From the NCBI RefSeq assembly GCF_027125355.1, contig NZ_CP114052.1, positions 124,001 through 188,000 of the forward strand: a stretch of DNA of 64,000 nucleotides, written 5' to 3'. Of the stretch, positions 26,470-35,518 are shown piece by piece. The notes under the pieces are model-generated. The model saw nothing but the letters and a program-made list of their open reading frames with translations. It had not been told where the DNA came from and ran no database searches. Within the stretch, counting starts at the first letter, position 1; the number at the start of each line of letters is the position of its first letter. Source of the DNA: Peptostreptococcus equinus (lineage in GTDB: Bacteria; Bacillota; Clostridia; Peptostreptococcales; Peptostreptococcaceae). The position numbers were made by a program, and so were the translations under genes.

Positions 26470-27174
26470 ATGAATATAGCTATATGCGATGATAATAGTG
26501 TTTTCTTAAAAGATATAGAAAATATAATCAGTAAAATTTTTTCGAAAGCTTTTATAGATGTAAATATAAGTTGCTACGATAGTTGTTACAATTTAATAAG
26601 TGATATAGATAAATACAAATTTTCTCTGTATTTTTTGGATATAGAAATAGGTCAGGATGATGGCATTGAATTGGCTAGAAATATATCGCTAATTGATACA
26701 TCAGCTATATTTATATTTGTGACATCTCAAAATGATAGGGTATATGAAGTTTTTTCTATAGATACTTTTGGATTTGTTAGAAAATCTCATTTAGAAAATG
26801 ACTTAAAAGAGGTTATGGATAGGCTTATTAGAAAATATGAACAAATAGGTTGTATATATGAAATAGTAGACTACGATAAAAATCATTATAGAATTAATCT
26901 AAATGACATTGAATATATAGAAAGAGTTGATAAAAATTTGTATATAGGTATAAAGCATCAATCAATAATAAAAACTTGTTATAGAACTTTTACAGCTTTG
27001 CCCTTTGGAATAGAATCTCTGGTAGAAATACATAGAGGTGTATATGTTAATATTAAACACATAAAAAATATAGGAGCAGATAAACTGACTTTATATTCAG
27101 GTAAGATTTTACCAGTATCGAGAAGAAAAAGTAAAAAAGTCTTAGAAGAATTTAGAGCATATATACTTGACTAA
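26470..27174 (+). CDS. LytTR family response regulator (AgrA-like)
   Basis: 234 residues. The receiver domain has acidic residues D7 and D8 (IAICDDN) and phosphoacceptor D57 (YFLDIEIG), with TSQND and FVRKS at the Thr and Lys positions. From about residue 135 there is a LytTR DNA-binding domain (LNDIEYIERVDKNLYI, HRGVYVNIKHI, LPVSRRKSKKV). It pairs with the upstream AgrC-like kinase. LytTR proteins bind direct repeats about 21 bp apart; such a repeat lies upstream of this operon. Confidence 0.92.
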   Translation: MNIAICDDNSVFLKDIENIISKIFSKAFIDVNISCYDSCYNLISDIDKYKFSLYFLDIEIGQDDGIELARNISLIDTSAIFIFVTSQNDRVYEVFSIDTFGFVRKSHLENDLKEVMDRLIRKYEQIGCIYEIVDYDKNHYRINLNDIEYIERVDKNLYIGIKHQSIIKTCYRTFTALPFGIESLVEIHRGVYVNIKHIKNIGADKLTLYSGKILPVSRRKSKKVLEEFRAYILD

Positions 27175-27231
27175 ACATTTAAGAATTATAATATGATTAA
27201 ATAAATAATTAAATAAAGCAAATTCGATTTT

Positions 27232-27270
27232 AAAGCATAAGTAATGTTTAAATATTACTTATGCTTTTTT
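27232..27270 (+). terminator. Terminator after the two-component system
   Basis: 14-bp stem AAAGCATAAGTAAT with its complement, an 8-nt loop and a TTTTTT run. Confidence 0.92.
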
Positions 27271-27344
27271 AAATAATAGAAGGCATAATTTATGCTATAA
27301 TAAATTTAAAGAAGTAGAAAATATAATTAATAGAGGTGGATTTT

Positions 27345-28154
27345 ATGAATAGAATAACTTTTATTGGTGCAGGAAATATGGGATCAGCAATGGTTGGTGG
27401 TCTTGTTAAATCAAATTTAGTATCTGCAGAAAATATTACTGTAGCAAATAGAGGACAGGATAAGCTAGAAAAAATTAAAAAAGAATTTGGGGTAGGTGTT
27501 ACCTCAAGTAATAGAGATGCAGTAAAGGGTGCAGATATGGTCATATTTGCAGTGAAACCAAATATGATAAAAAAGGTTCTTGAAGAGGTATGCGGTCTAA
27601 TTAAGGATACTGCTATCATAGTTTCGGTTGCAGCTGGAATTACTATTGAAGAAATTGAAGAATATTTGGGATATGATAAAAAAATTGCTAGAGTTATGCC
27701 AAATACACCAGCTTTAGTTGGTGAAGCTATGTCTGCAATAGCTGTAAATAATAAAGTAAATGAAGATGACTTAGAAAAAATATATAAAGTATTTAATTCA
27801 TTTGGAAAAGCAGAAATAATAGAAGAAAATTTAATGGATGCTGTAGTAGGTCTAAGCGGCTCTGGTCCTGCTTATATATTTATGTTTATGGAAGCTATGG
27901 CAGATGCAGCGGTATTATCAGGACTTCAAAGAGATAAAGCTTATAAAATGGTCGGACAAACAGTATTAGGAGCTGCTAAAATGATGTTAGATTCAGGAAA
28001 ACATCCAGGTCAATTGAAAGATATGGTTTGTTCTCCAGGAGGTACTACAATTGCAGCAGTTGAAGTACTGGAAGAAAATGGTCTTAGAAACGCTGTTATA
28101 AAAGGTCAACTTGCATGCGTAGAAAAATCTAAGCAAATGAGTAAGGATAAATAA
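27345..28154 (+). CDS. proC: Pyrroline-5-carboxylate reductase
   Basis: 269-residue NAD(P)H-dependent enzyme for the last step of proline synthesis, also used in Stickland-type amino acid metabolism of related anaerobes. The Rossmann motif ITFIGAGNMGSAMVGG, FAVKPN, VVGLSGSGPAYIF and the C-terminal DMVCSPGGTTIAAVEVLEE signature are present. The ATG at 27345 follows AGAGGTGG; an in-frame GTG at 27336 lies inside that site and is unlikely. No proA or proB is nearby. Confidence 0.97.
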   Translation: MNRITFIGAGNMGSAMVGGLVKSNLVSAENITVANRGQDKLEKIKKEFGVGVTSSNRDAVKGADMVIFAVKPNMIKKVLEEVCGLIKDTAIIVSVAAGITIEEIEEYLGYDKKIARVMPNTPALVGEAMSAIAVNNKVNEDDLEKIYKVFNSFGKAEIIEENLMDAVVGLSGSGPAYIFMFMEAMADAAVLSGLQRDKAYKMVGQTVLGAAKMMLDSGKHPGQLKDMVCSPGGTTIAAVEVLEENGLRNAVIKGQLACVEKSKQMSKDK

Positions 28155-28207
28155 TAAAAATGTATCATTGCTTATAGCTTTATTTATAACAGAAGGGAGT
28201 AAATGTT

Positions 28208-28891
28208 TTGAGAAAAGCTGTACAGATGTCAGAATCATTTGAAGTTGCTATATTTTTAGCATTGAGCGGTGGACTGATGGATGCCTATTCTTATTTAGGG
28301 AGAGGAGAGGTATTTTCAAACGCTCAAACTGGTAATATGCTTTTGTTTGGAGTGCATGCAGCCGAGGGTGATTTGGAAAAAAGTCTTTATTATTTATTTC
28401 CTATACTTGCTTTTGCCTTAGGGATAGCTTTGGCACAGATAATGAAGATGAATTTGTATAAATATAGGAGAATACATTGGAGACAGCTCGCTCTTTTAGT
28501 AGAGGTTATACTATTAGCGTATGTATCAATGCTCTCTGCTAGTAGTAATTCTTTGGCAAACTCTATAATTTCTTTTGCATGTGGCATACAGGTTCAGGCA
28601 TTTAGAAAATTACATAGTAAGGGATTTTCAACTACTATGTGTATAGGAAATCTTAGGTCTGGTACTCATGAGACAATGGAATTTATACACACGAGAAGAA
28701 GAGAGCATTTAGAATCAGGTCTTATGTATTTCTTTGTGATATTTTGCTTTGTGTTAGGAGCGATTATAGGAGCTAAATCACTTCAGGTTATAGGATTGAA
28801 GGCTATAGTAATTAGTCCTATTCTTTTACTTTGTGCACTTATTCTAATGTTTATAGATAGAGAGAAAAAAAGATATTCTAGGTCTAGCTAA
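28208..28891 (+). CDS. YoaK/DUF1275 family membrane protein
   Basis: 227-residue integral membrane protein with about six hydrophobic segments. LSGGLMDAYSYLGRGEVFSNAQTGN, cited here by its first residues LSGGLMDAYSYLGRG and the conserved AQTGNML, marks the DUF1275 (YoaK) family; IQVQAFRK and TTMCIGNLRSGT also fit. Function is unknown in the family. The TTG at 28208 has AAGGGAG eight bases upstream; an ATG at 28229 is a possible alternative. Confidence 0.85.
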   Translation: MRKAVQMSESFEVAIFLALSGGLMDAYSYLGRGEVFSNAQTGNMLLFGVHAAEGDLEKSLYYLFPILAFALGIALAQIMKMNLYKYRRIHWRQLALLVEVILLAYVSMLSASSNSLANSIISFACGIQVQAFRKLHSKGFSTTMCIGNLRSGTHETMEFIHTRRREHLESGLMYFFVIFCFVLGAIIGAKSLQVIGLKAIVISPILLLCALILMFIDREKKRYSRSS

Positions 28892-28892
28892 A

Positions 28893-28927
28893 AAAATAAG
28901 AGTCCCATTAGGGGCTCTTATTTTATG
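28893..28927. terminator. Bidirectional terminator between convergent genes
   Basis: AATAAGAGTCCC/GGGGCTCTTATT hairpin with A-rich and T-rich flanks, so it can act for the DUF1275 gene (+) and the hemolysin III gene (-). Confidence 0.88.
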
Positions 28928-28934
28928 TAAATAA

Positions 28935-29579
28935 CTAAATTATAAAATTAAATACTAATAGAAAATGGCTTATTGATCCTAACATAATAAATATATGGAA
29001 AATATCATGGAAATTCCAATTTTTTATGTTAGGTTTTTTTATTGCGTAAATTACACCACCGATAGTGTAGAATAAGCCACCTAGCACTAATAAAATAAAG
29101 GCAGGCAGGATCAAGTTTATATATAGATCTTTTATTAAAAATATTGCTGTCCAGCCCATAGCTATATATAAAGCGGAAGACAATTTTCTAGGCATATTAA
29201 TCCACATGACTTTCATTACAGATCCTATTATTGTTATAAACCAAAGAATTAAAAAAACAGGTATTCCTATTTTTTTAGGTAATACATATAGGCAAAATGG
29301 AGAATAAGATCCAGCAATTAATACATATATCATCGAATGATCCAATTTTCTCATTACTAAAATAGCTTTTTCTTTGCTGGCTCTGATAGCATGATATATT
29401 CCACTGGTAAAATAAAGTATTGCCATGGATAATCCAAATATAATTGTAGCCACTAATAGTTGAATATTTATATTTCCGACTATTAATTGTTTTGATATTA
29501 ATAGAGCAAGTCCAAGTAAGGATAAAAAACCACCTATTAGATGTGTAAGTGAGCTGATTGGGTCTCTAAGTGCATTCAT
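28935..29579 (-). CDS. Hemolysin III / YqfA family membrane protein
   Basis: 214-residue, seven-segment membrane protein of the PAQR/hemolysin III family. It starts MNALRDPISSLTHLIGGF and has YFTSGIYHA, KLDHSMIYVLIAGSYSPF (the family's conserved Ser/His/Asp region) and FHDIFHIFIMLGS, carrying the putative metal-binding histidines. Haemolytic activity has been reported for one Bacillus member, but the general function is unclear. AGAGGTG precedes the ATG. Confidence 0.92.
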   Translation of the reverse strand: MNALRDPISSLTHLIGGFLSLLGLALLISKQLIVGNINIQLLVATIIFGLSMAILYFTSGIYHAIRASKEKAILVMRKLDHSMIYVLIAGSYSPFCLYVLPKKIGIPVFLILWFITIIGSVMKVMWINMPRKLSSALYIAMGWTAIFLIKDLYINLILPAFILLVLGGLFYTIGGVIYAIKKPNIKNWNFHDIFHIFIMLGSISHFLLVFNFII

Positions 29580-29625
29580 TTTTTTTCACCTCTTTTGATT
29601 TTTTAATTATATATTTATATTTTAA

Positions 29626-29717
29626 ATAAGTAGTTTTAAAAACTACTTATAATATTATTATAAACTATATAATGACTTTTAACAAGTCTTGAATTATAAT
29701 AATTATATAGGTATTAA
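29626..29717. promoter_or_regulatory. Divergent promoters with a 25-bp palindrome
   Basis: On the - strand TTGTTA (29685-29680), 17 bp and TATAAT (29662-29657) would drive the hemolysin III gene. Its start point would fall in a palindrome at 29626-29650 (12-bp arms, 1-bp centre). On the + strand ATGACT (29672-29677), 17 bp and TATAAT (29695-29700) could drive the DUF1836 gene, with TTGAAT/TATTAA slightly downstream as an alternative. Confidence 0.6.
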
Positions 29718-29735
29718 TTTTAAGAGAGGTACAAT

Positions 29736-30386
29736 ATGGAAGAAGTAAAATATATTATTGATCAATTGATAAAAAAAGAAGATATTAAATTAGATGAAAT
29801 TCCCAAAATAGATTTGTATATGGATCAGGTGCTGACTTTATTTGATGAGTATTTTCCATATGATGAAACGGAACAAAAAGTAACAAAGACAATGATAAAT
29901 AATTATGCTAAAGGTGGTATAATAAAGCCTGCAGCAAAGAAAAAGTATAATAGAGAGCATATTTTGACAATTATTATAGTATGTATATTAAAAAGAAGTA
30001 TGAGCCTTGCCGAAATAAAGGAATTAATGGATGAGTGTGCAACGGATGATGACATAGAAAAGGTATATAGCTCATTTCTAAAAAATAAGTTAAGCATGAA
30101 TGATAGGGTCAAGGTAAAAATAGAGGATATAGTAGATACTTTTATTGAAAGAAATGAAGGCGACTATGACAGTAAGGTTGATGCTCTTGATAAGGATGAT
30201 GTAGTCAATGAAAATTCTCGTAAAGAAATAGAAAATGATGAGACAATTAGAAGAGAAGATAAGCTAATGACAGTATTAATGTTATCATATTATTCAAATT
30301 TGCTAGGAGAGGTTGCTAGAATATTAGTTAGAAATAATAATGAAAATAAGATAAATATAGATGAAAAGAATAATGAAGAAAAATAA
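29736..30386 (+). CDS. DUF1836 domain protein
   Basis: 216-residue soluble protein. The middle matches the DUF1836 pattern: FDEYFPYDETEQKVTKTMIN, then NNYAKGGIIKPAAKKKYNREH and ILTIIIVCILKRSMSLAEIK. The last is a helix-turn-helix-like stretch reminiscent of MerR-type domains. The C-terminal 60 residues are charged and probably flexible. No function is established. AGAGGTAC precedes the ATG. Confidence 0.85.
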   Translation: MEEVKYIIDQLIKKEDIKLDEIPKIDLYMDQVLTLFDEYFPYDETEQKVTKTMINNYAKGGIIKPAAKKKYNREHILTIIIVCILKRSMSLAEIKELMDECATDDDIEKVYSSFLKNKLSMNDRVKVKIEDIVDTFIERNEGDYDSKVDALDKDDVVNENSRKEIENDETIRREDKLMTVLMLSYYSNLLGEVARILVRNNNENKINIDEKNNEEK

Positions 30387-30456
30387 GAAGTCTAGAAAAA
30401 TTATTTGATTTAAATGAATAAAAATAATTAAAATTGACTATATTATTCTATGTCTG

Positions 30457-30465
30457 TGATATAAT
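30457..30465 (+). promoter_or_regulatory. rnmV extended -10 promoter
   Basis: TGATATAAT is an extended -10 element. A TTGACT at 30434-30439 is 20 bp upstream, too far for a standard pair, so the TG extension probably matters. Confidence 0.55.
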
Positions 30466-30541
30466 ATAGGATGGCTCTAAACAAAGGAGTTCTAACTGAT
30501 AAAAAGATAGATTTTTAGATATAAAATTAGGAGTTTTGTTG

Positions 30542-31072
30542 ATGATAAAGGAAGTTATTGTAGTAGAAGGTAGAGATGATATAAGGGCGGTTAAGAAAGC
30601 TCTAGATTGTGAATTGATTGCAACTGGTGGATTTGGATTTCCTAAAGGAGTGATGGAAAGAATAAAGACAGCACAAGAAAAAAGAGGTGTAATTATTTTT
30701 ACTGATCCAGATTTTGCAGGAGAAAAAATTAGAAAAAAAATAGTTGAGCAAGTACCAAATTGCAAGCATGCATTTTTACCAAGAGAAGATGCAATAAAAG
30801 ATGGAGATATAGGCATCGAAAATGCCAGTCCAGAGAGTATTTTATCAGCACTTGAGAAAGTTAGAACACAATCAATAGAGGATAGAAAAGAATTTTCACA
30901 AAAAGATTTAATATATAATGGACTAATAGGGAGTGAAAATTCATCCTATAAAAGAGACTTTTTAGGTAAGATATTAGGTATTGGATACGGGAATTCAAAG
31001 CAGTTTTTAAATAGGCTAAATAATTATGGTGTCAGTAGAAAAGAATTTGAAGATGCTTTAAGAGAATTATAA
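30542..31072 (+). CDS. rnmV: Ribonuclease M5
   Basis: 176-residue TOPRIM nuclease that makes the final double cut maturing 5S rRNA in low-GC Gram-positives. The TOPRIM motifs VVEGRDD (catalytic Glu9) and FTDPDFAGEKIR (D55, D57) are at the expected places. The ATG at 30542 is 8 bp from AGGAG; upstream in-frame TTG codons are too close to that site. It precedes rsmA as in Bacillus, and its 5S substrates are in this window. Confidence 0.95.
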   Translation: MIKEVIVVEGRDDIRAVKKALDCELIATGGFGFPKGVMERIKTAQEKRGVIIFTDPDFAGEKIRKKIVEQVPNCKHAFLPREDAIKDGDIGIENASPESILSALEKVRTQSIEDRKEFSQKDLIYNGLIGSENSSYKRDFLGKILGIGYGNSKQFLNRLNNYGVSRKEFEDALREL

Positions 31073-31120
31073 AAAGTCTGATGGAAGAAAAGATGAGAGA
31101 TTAAGAAAGCAGGTTAAGAT

Positions 31121-31993
31121 ATGGATAAGAGACTATCATCGCATAAAGCAACTATGGAGGTTGTAAATAAGCATGGCTTTAGATTCAGTAAGTCACTAGG
31201 TCAGAACTTTTTAATAGATGATAATATAATAGATAAAATTGTTGAAGGAGCAAATGCGGGTAAAAATGATAAAATAATAGAAGTAGGACCTGGAATAGGA
31301 ACTCTTACAAGAGCCCTGGCATCTAAATCGGAAAAAGTATTGGTTGTAGAAATAGACAAAAGTCTTATACCAATTTTAGAAGATACCTTATCAGACTTTG
31401 ATAATATTAAGGTAGTAAATGAAGATATTATAAAGGCAGATGTAAAGACGCTCATAGACCAAAATCTAGACGGTGGACCAGTAAAATTGGTTGCAAATCT
31501 TCCTTATTATATTACTACACCAATTATCATGAGATTTTTAGAAGAATCTATAAATGTTAGTGATATAGTAGTTATGGTACAAAAGGAGGTTGCAGAGAGA
31601 ATGAATGCAAAACCTGGAAAAAAAGATTTTGGGGCACTTTCTGTAGCAGTTCAATACTATTGCGATACTGAAATAGTGGCTAAGGTTCCAAGGCATTTAT
31701 TTGTACCACAACCAAATGTTGATTCAATAGTGATAGCATTAAGAGTTAGGCCAGAAAAAAAATACAAGGTAGATAATGAAGAACTATTTTTCAAAGCAGT
31801 AAAAGCAGCATTTGGTCAGAGAAGAAAGACTTTATTAAATTCACTTACAAGTATGGGAATTTTAGATAAAAGTAAGATTAGTGAGGTACTATTGGAATCA
31901 AATATAGATGAAAAGAGAAGAGGAGAAACTTTAAGTCTAGAAGAATTTGCTAGTCTAGCAAATAATATAAATAAAAAATTAGAAGGGGAGTAG
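31121..31993 (+). CDS. rsmA: 16S rRNA (adenine1518/1519-N6,N6)-dimethyltransferase
   Basis: 290-residue KsgA/RsmA methyltransferase that dimethylates two adjacent adenines near the 16S 3' end and checks small-subunit assembly. KSLGQNFLIDDNI, the SAM motif IIEVGPGIGTLTRAL, NLPYYITTPI (catalytic motif) and FGQRRKTLLNSL are canonical. It follows rnmV in a likely operon; the next gene starts 1 bp after its stop. Loss of KsgA confers kasugamycin resistance in bacteria generally. Confidence 0.97.
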   Translation: MDKRLSSHKATMEVVNKHGFRFSKSLGQNFLIDDNIIDKIVEGANAGKNDKIIEVGPGIGTLTRALASKSEKVLVVEIDKSLIPILEDTLSDFDNIKVVNEDIIKADVKTLIDQNLDGGPVKLVANLPYYITTPIIMRFLEESINVSDIVVMVQKEVAERMNAKPGKKDFGALSVAVQYYCDTEIVAKVPRHLFVPQPNVDSIVIALRVRPEKKYKVDNEELFFKAVKAAFGQRRKTLLNSLTSMGILDKSKISEVLLESNIDEKRRGETLSLEEFASLANNINKKLEGE

Positions 31994-31994
31994 T

Positions 31995-32891
31995 ATGAAG
32001 ATTATAAGATATATTTTTAAGTTGATAGCTAGTTTTTTTCACTTAATATATAGTCTGTTCTATAAATTATATAGAAAAAATAAATTGGCCTTTATAATAC
32101 TTTGTGCTTTAATATTTTTTGCAATTTATATAGGAGCTTTTTCTGCAGTTAGAAATCATATTGAAAAATCAAAAACTACAGATGTATTAAATGTTGATAC
32201 TGGCAATGAAAAAAATAAGGTTGAAAAGCAAATTGAGATAAAGAATAAAGAGGAGGCGAAAAAGTCTCTTTCTATATTACTGAGTCAATCAAAAAAAGTT
32301 TATATAGCAGATGAAGATGTTGAAAATATAAAAATAACAGGATCTATATTAGATAACTTTGATAGACACTTGGAAATGTTTGTAAAGATTAGATCTATAG
32401 ATGATACTTTCAATGCAAAATATCATGGTTATTCAGAGGATGGGATAAAATTTCAAACTGATTTTAATTATATGAAAATCATAAAGGGATCTAGGGTGGA
32501 AGTTTATAAGATACCAGTAGCTATGAAAGATGATTTTGAAAATCTTTATAGGAGGATGATTTATACATCTGTTGACTTTATAACTAGTAAAAAAGGTTTA
32601 GGTAAAATTGAAGTTTATCATAAGAATGATAAAAAGAGAATTATGCCATGGAATAAAGATGACTTAGTTTATAAAATACTTTATAAAAGAGAAGTAGGGA
32701 AAATCCAGCCTGAAAAAGAATTTTCTGAAACAAAAGATAACTATACGATAAAAATGGAAAAATCAGGTGTAGATTTAACTATACAGACAATGGGAAAGGA
32801 CTTTATAAAAGTTATATGCGGAGATAATACAGCATATTATGAGGTTTATCCTGACTTATATAATTATATGCATGATGATGTGTTTAATTAA
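31995..32891 (+). CDS. Uncharacterised membrane-anchored protein
   Basis: I do not recognise this 298-residue protein. A basic, partly hydrophobic N-terminus (residues 1-25) precedes a clear transmembrane segment (KLAFIILCALIFFAIYIGAF, about 30-49). A charged linker to ~90 follows, then an apparently globular, Lys/Asp-rich domain ending DLYNYMHDDVFN. With no cleavage site evident, the bulk should face outside. The ATG lies 1 bp after rsmA with GGGGAG overlapping the rsmA end, so it is co-translated. In Bacillus this position is followed by yabG and other sporulation genes, none of which it resembles. Confidence 0.8.
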   Translation: MKIIRYIFKLIASFFHLIYSLFYKLYRKNKLAFIILCALIFFAIYIGAFSAVRNHIEKSKTTDVLNVDTGNEKNKVEKQIEIKNKEEAKKSLSILLSQSKKVYIADEDVENIKITGSILDNFDRHLEMFVKIRSIDDTFNAKYHGYSEDGIKFQTDFNYMKIIKGSRVEVYKIPVAMKDDFENLYRRMIYTSVDFITSKKGLGKIEVYHKNDKKRIMPWNKDDLVYKILYKREVGKIQPEKEFSETKDNYTIKMEKSGVDLTIQTMGKDFIKVICGDNTAYYEVYPDLYNYMHDDVFN

Positions 32892-32930
32892 TATGTATTA
32901 GAAAAAATAGAAATGACTTATATACAAATA

Positions 32931-32961
32931 AAAAAGGTGGAGAATATCTCCACCTTTTTTA
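32931..32961. terminator. Bidirectional terminator before murC
   Basis: 13-bp perfect stem AAAAAGGTGGAGA with its complement, 3-nt loop ATA and a T-run. It lies between convergent transcription units and can serve both. Confidence 0.93.
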
Positions 32962-33024
32962 TTTGATTTATGTATAAAGTGTATATAGCATTAAAGGGAT
33001 AGCTATAAACATCTTTATAGGCTT

Positions 33025-34374
33025 TTATTTTAATAGACTCTCTCCAACTTTGTATATTGGACCAGCACCACATGTGATAATAAGTTCATTTTCACCAATA
33101 TTTTCCTTTAAATATTCTACTATTTCATCAAAAGTTGGAATATATTTGGATTTTATATTTTTCTGGTACAATCTTTCAACTAAGTCTTTTGAACTTATAT
33201 CTCCGGGATTATCTTCTCTAGCGGCATAAATATCTGTTATAATAACTTCATCAGCAGAATAAAAGGCTTCTGAAAATTCGTTGAACAGTGCTTTTGTTCT
33301 AGAATATGTATGAGGTTGGAATATAACCCATAATTTATCTTTCTTAAGATTTTTAGCTGCTGCTAGGGTAGCTTTTAATTCTGTTGGATGGTGCGCGTAA
33401 TCATCAACTACCATGTTATTTTTGAAGTTGCCTTTTATTTCGAATCTTCTACCAACGCCTCTATATTTTTTAATAGCTTCCTTTATAACATCTACTTCGA
33501 TATTGGATTCTATTGAAGCTACTATTGCTGCAGTAGCATTGTACACGTTGTGTAATCCGTAGACTGATAATTTAAAAGTTCCAAGATTTACTCCTTTATA
33601 TTTCAAATTAAACATTGCAAACCCATCATCGTCATATTTTATATCAGATATTATTGCATCATTTTTTTCATTTTGACCAAATCTAATTATTTTTGCTTTG
33701 ACATCATACACTATATCTTTAGTGTTTTCATTATCTCCGTTTATTATGAATACTCCTTCTTTAGGAAGTAACTTACCAAATTTGTTAAATGAAGCTTTAA
33801 TTTCTTCTATACCTGAAAAATAATCTAGGTGATCTTCCTCAATATTTAAAACTATTGATATAAATGGATTAAAATTTAAAAAACTATCTACATATTCACA
33901 TGCTTCAGTGATGAAATTTTCTGAGGATCCTATTCTAACATTTCCACCTATAGCACTAAGATTTCCACCTACTAAAATTGTAGGATCCTTTTCAGCATGA
34001 TTAAATATTTCAGAAAGCATACTTGTAGTTGAAGTTTTTCCGTGTGTACCAGATACAGCTATAGAATTTTTATATTCTCTCATTATCTGTCCTAAAAATG
34101 CAGCTCTGTTAATCATCAAGATGTTTTTATTTTTAGCCTCTTGAAATTCTTCATTATTTTCTGATATTGCCGCAGTATAGATGACCATATTTATGTCATC
34201 AGTTATATTTTCTTTTTTCTGTCCAATTACTATCTTTGCTCCGTGCTCTCTAAGATGTTCTATTAAATAAGATTCCTGCATATCTGAACCTGTAACTGTA
34301 TATCCTTTATTAATACAGATTTCAGCTAGGGCACTCATATTAATACCACCAATTCCTATAAAATGTACTTTCAT
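33025..34374 (-). CDS. murC: UDP-N-acetylmuramate--L-alanine ligase
   Basis: 449-residue cytoplasmic Mur ligase adding L-alanine to UDP-MurNAc. [17 protein letters not shown] (UDP-binding Rossmann motif), [13 protein letters not shown] (ATP P-loop), [10 protein letters not shown] and [16 protein letters not shown] (central and C-terminal domain motifs) are all present. Length is normal. AAGGTGGG precedes the ATG. It is divergent from purR, an arrangement common in clostridia. Confidence 0.98.
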   Translation of the reverse strand: MKVHFIGIGGINMSALAEICINKGYTVTGSDMQESYLIEHLREHGAKIVIGQKKENITDDINMVIYTAAISENNEEFQEAKNKNILMINRAAFLGQIMREYKNSIAVSGTHGKTSTTSMLSEIFNHAEKDPTILVGGNLSAIGGNVRIGSSENFITEACEYVDSFLNFNPFISIVLNIEEDHLDYFSGIEEIKASFNKFGKLLPKEGVFIINGDNENTKDIVYDVKAKIIRFGQNEKNDAIISDIKYDDDGFAMFNLKYKGVNLGTFKLSVYGLHNVYNATAAIVASIESNIEVDVIKEAIKKYRGVGRRFEIKGNFKNNMVVDDYAHHPTELKATLAAAKNLKKDKLWVIFQPHTYSRTKALFNEFSEAFYSADEVIITDIYAAREDNPGDISSKDLVERLYQKNIKSKYIPTFDEIVEYLKENIGENELIITCGAGPIYKVGESLLK

Positions 34375-34420
34375 TTACTACCCACCTTTCAAATATTACA
34401 AAAAATACTCCTAAAGTATG

Positions 34421-34465
34421 TAATATGAACATTAAATATGGTATAATGTTTTAATGTTCAGAAGT
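34421..34465. promoter_or_regulatory. PurBox-like inverted repeat over the purR promoter
   Basis: TGAACATTAA (34426-34435) and TTAATGTTCA (34451-34460) are perfect 10-bp inverted repeats. They flank an extended -10 promoter TGGTATAAT (34439-34447). Bacillus PurR binds paired, inverted PurBoxes with a GAAC core at similar spacing. The site is 160-200 bp upstream of purR and about 50 bp from divergent murC. Confidence 0.65.
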
Positions 34466-34626
34466 TTTTTGAATATAATTATAATATCAATATTATACCA
34501 CAAATGTTTAAAGTGTGAATATTTGATAGAAATAAATAAAGAAAAAGTAAAATTTTATAAATTTAAAACTAATAAATTATAGTTTTTTCAAAAAAAAGTT
34601 GAAATTAATAGGGGGATATATAAAAT

Positions 34627-35454
34627 ATGGAAAAGTTTAAAAGAAATGAAAGGATTGGAGCCATTGTAAAAATTTTATCTGATAATCCAAATAAGATATT
34701 TACACTTAGTTTCTTTACTACACAGTTTAATGCGGCTAAATCTACAATTAGCGAGGACTTAATAGTTGTGAAAAACGTTTTTGAAAAATTACAATTAGGA
34801 AAGGTAATTACAATTTCAGGAGCAGCTGGTGGTGTAAAATATATACCAAAGACTTCTAAGGAAGAAAATGAGGAATTTTTACTACACTTATGTGAAAGGA
34901 TAAAGGATGAAGGTAGAATTTTATCAGGTGGATTTTTGTATTTAATAGACCTTATATACGATCCAAATGTAGTGGCTAAAATCGGTGAAATCTTTGCATC
35001 AAATATAGACTATTCTGATGTTGATTATGTAGTGACTATGGAGACAAAGGGAATACCTATGGCACTTATGACAGCGAAAGCAATGAATCTACCTCTAGTT
35101 ATAATTAGAAAAAATACAAAGGTAGCAGAAGGTCCAACTCTAAGTATGACATATCTAACAGGAACTTCTTCAAAAGTTGAAACAATGAGCCTGCCAAGTA
35201 GAGCTCTAAAACCACATAGCAAGGTTATAATAATAGATGATTTCATGCGTGGTGGAGGAACAATAAAGGGTATGATAGAATTAATGAAAGAGTTCCAAAC
35301 AGAGGTTGTAGGTACAGGAGTATTTATATCAACAGTTAAGCCAGAAGATAAAATGGTATCTAACTATATATCGTTGTTAGAACTGGATACTAGTGGAAAT
35401 GAAATAGTGGCTAAACCTAATCTAAAGACTTTTATCAATGAGTATAGAGATTAA
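34627..35454 (+). CDS. purR: Purine operon repressor
   Basis: 275-residue Bacillus-type PurR, unrelated to LacI-type PurR. An N-terminal winged helix (NERIGAIVKILSDNPNKIF, STISEDLIVVK) is fused to a phosphoribosyltransferase-like domain. Its PRPP-binding loop VIIIDDFMRGGGTIKGM is intact. PRPP binding releases DNA in Bacillus. An apparent PurBox pair upstream suggests autoregulation. It is followed by two accessory genes and then glmU-prs; the last enzyme makes the effector PRPP. Confidence 0.96.
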   Translation: MEKFKRNERIGAIVKILSDNPNKIFTLSFFTTQFNAAKSTISEDLIVVKNVFEKLQLGKVITISGAAGGVKYIPKTSKEENEEFLLHLCERIKDEGRILSGGFLYLIDLIYDPNVVAKIGEIFASNIDYSDVDYVVTMETKGIPMALMTAKAMNLPLVIIRKNTKVAEGPTLSMTYLTGTSSKVETMSLPSRALKPHSKVIIIDDFMRGGGTIKGMIELMKEFQTEVVGTGVFISTVKPEDKMVSNYISLLELDTSGNEIVAKPNLKTFINEYRD

Positions 35455-35518
35455 ATAAAAGTCAAATATATCTTAACAAAGATGAATATAGGGTTTATTG
35501 GGTAAATGAGGTTTCAAA

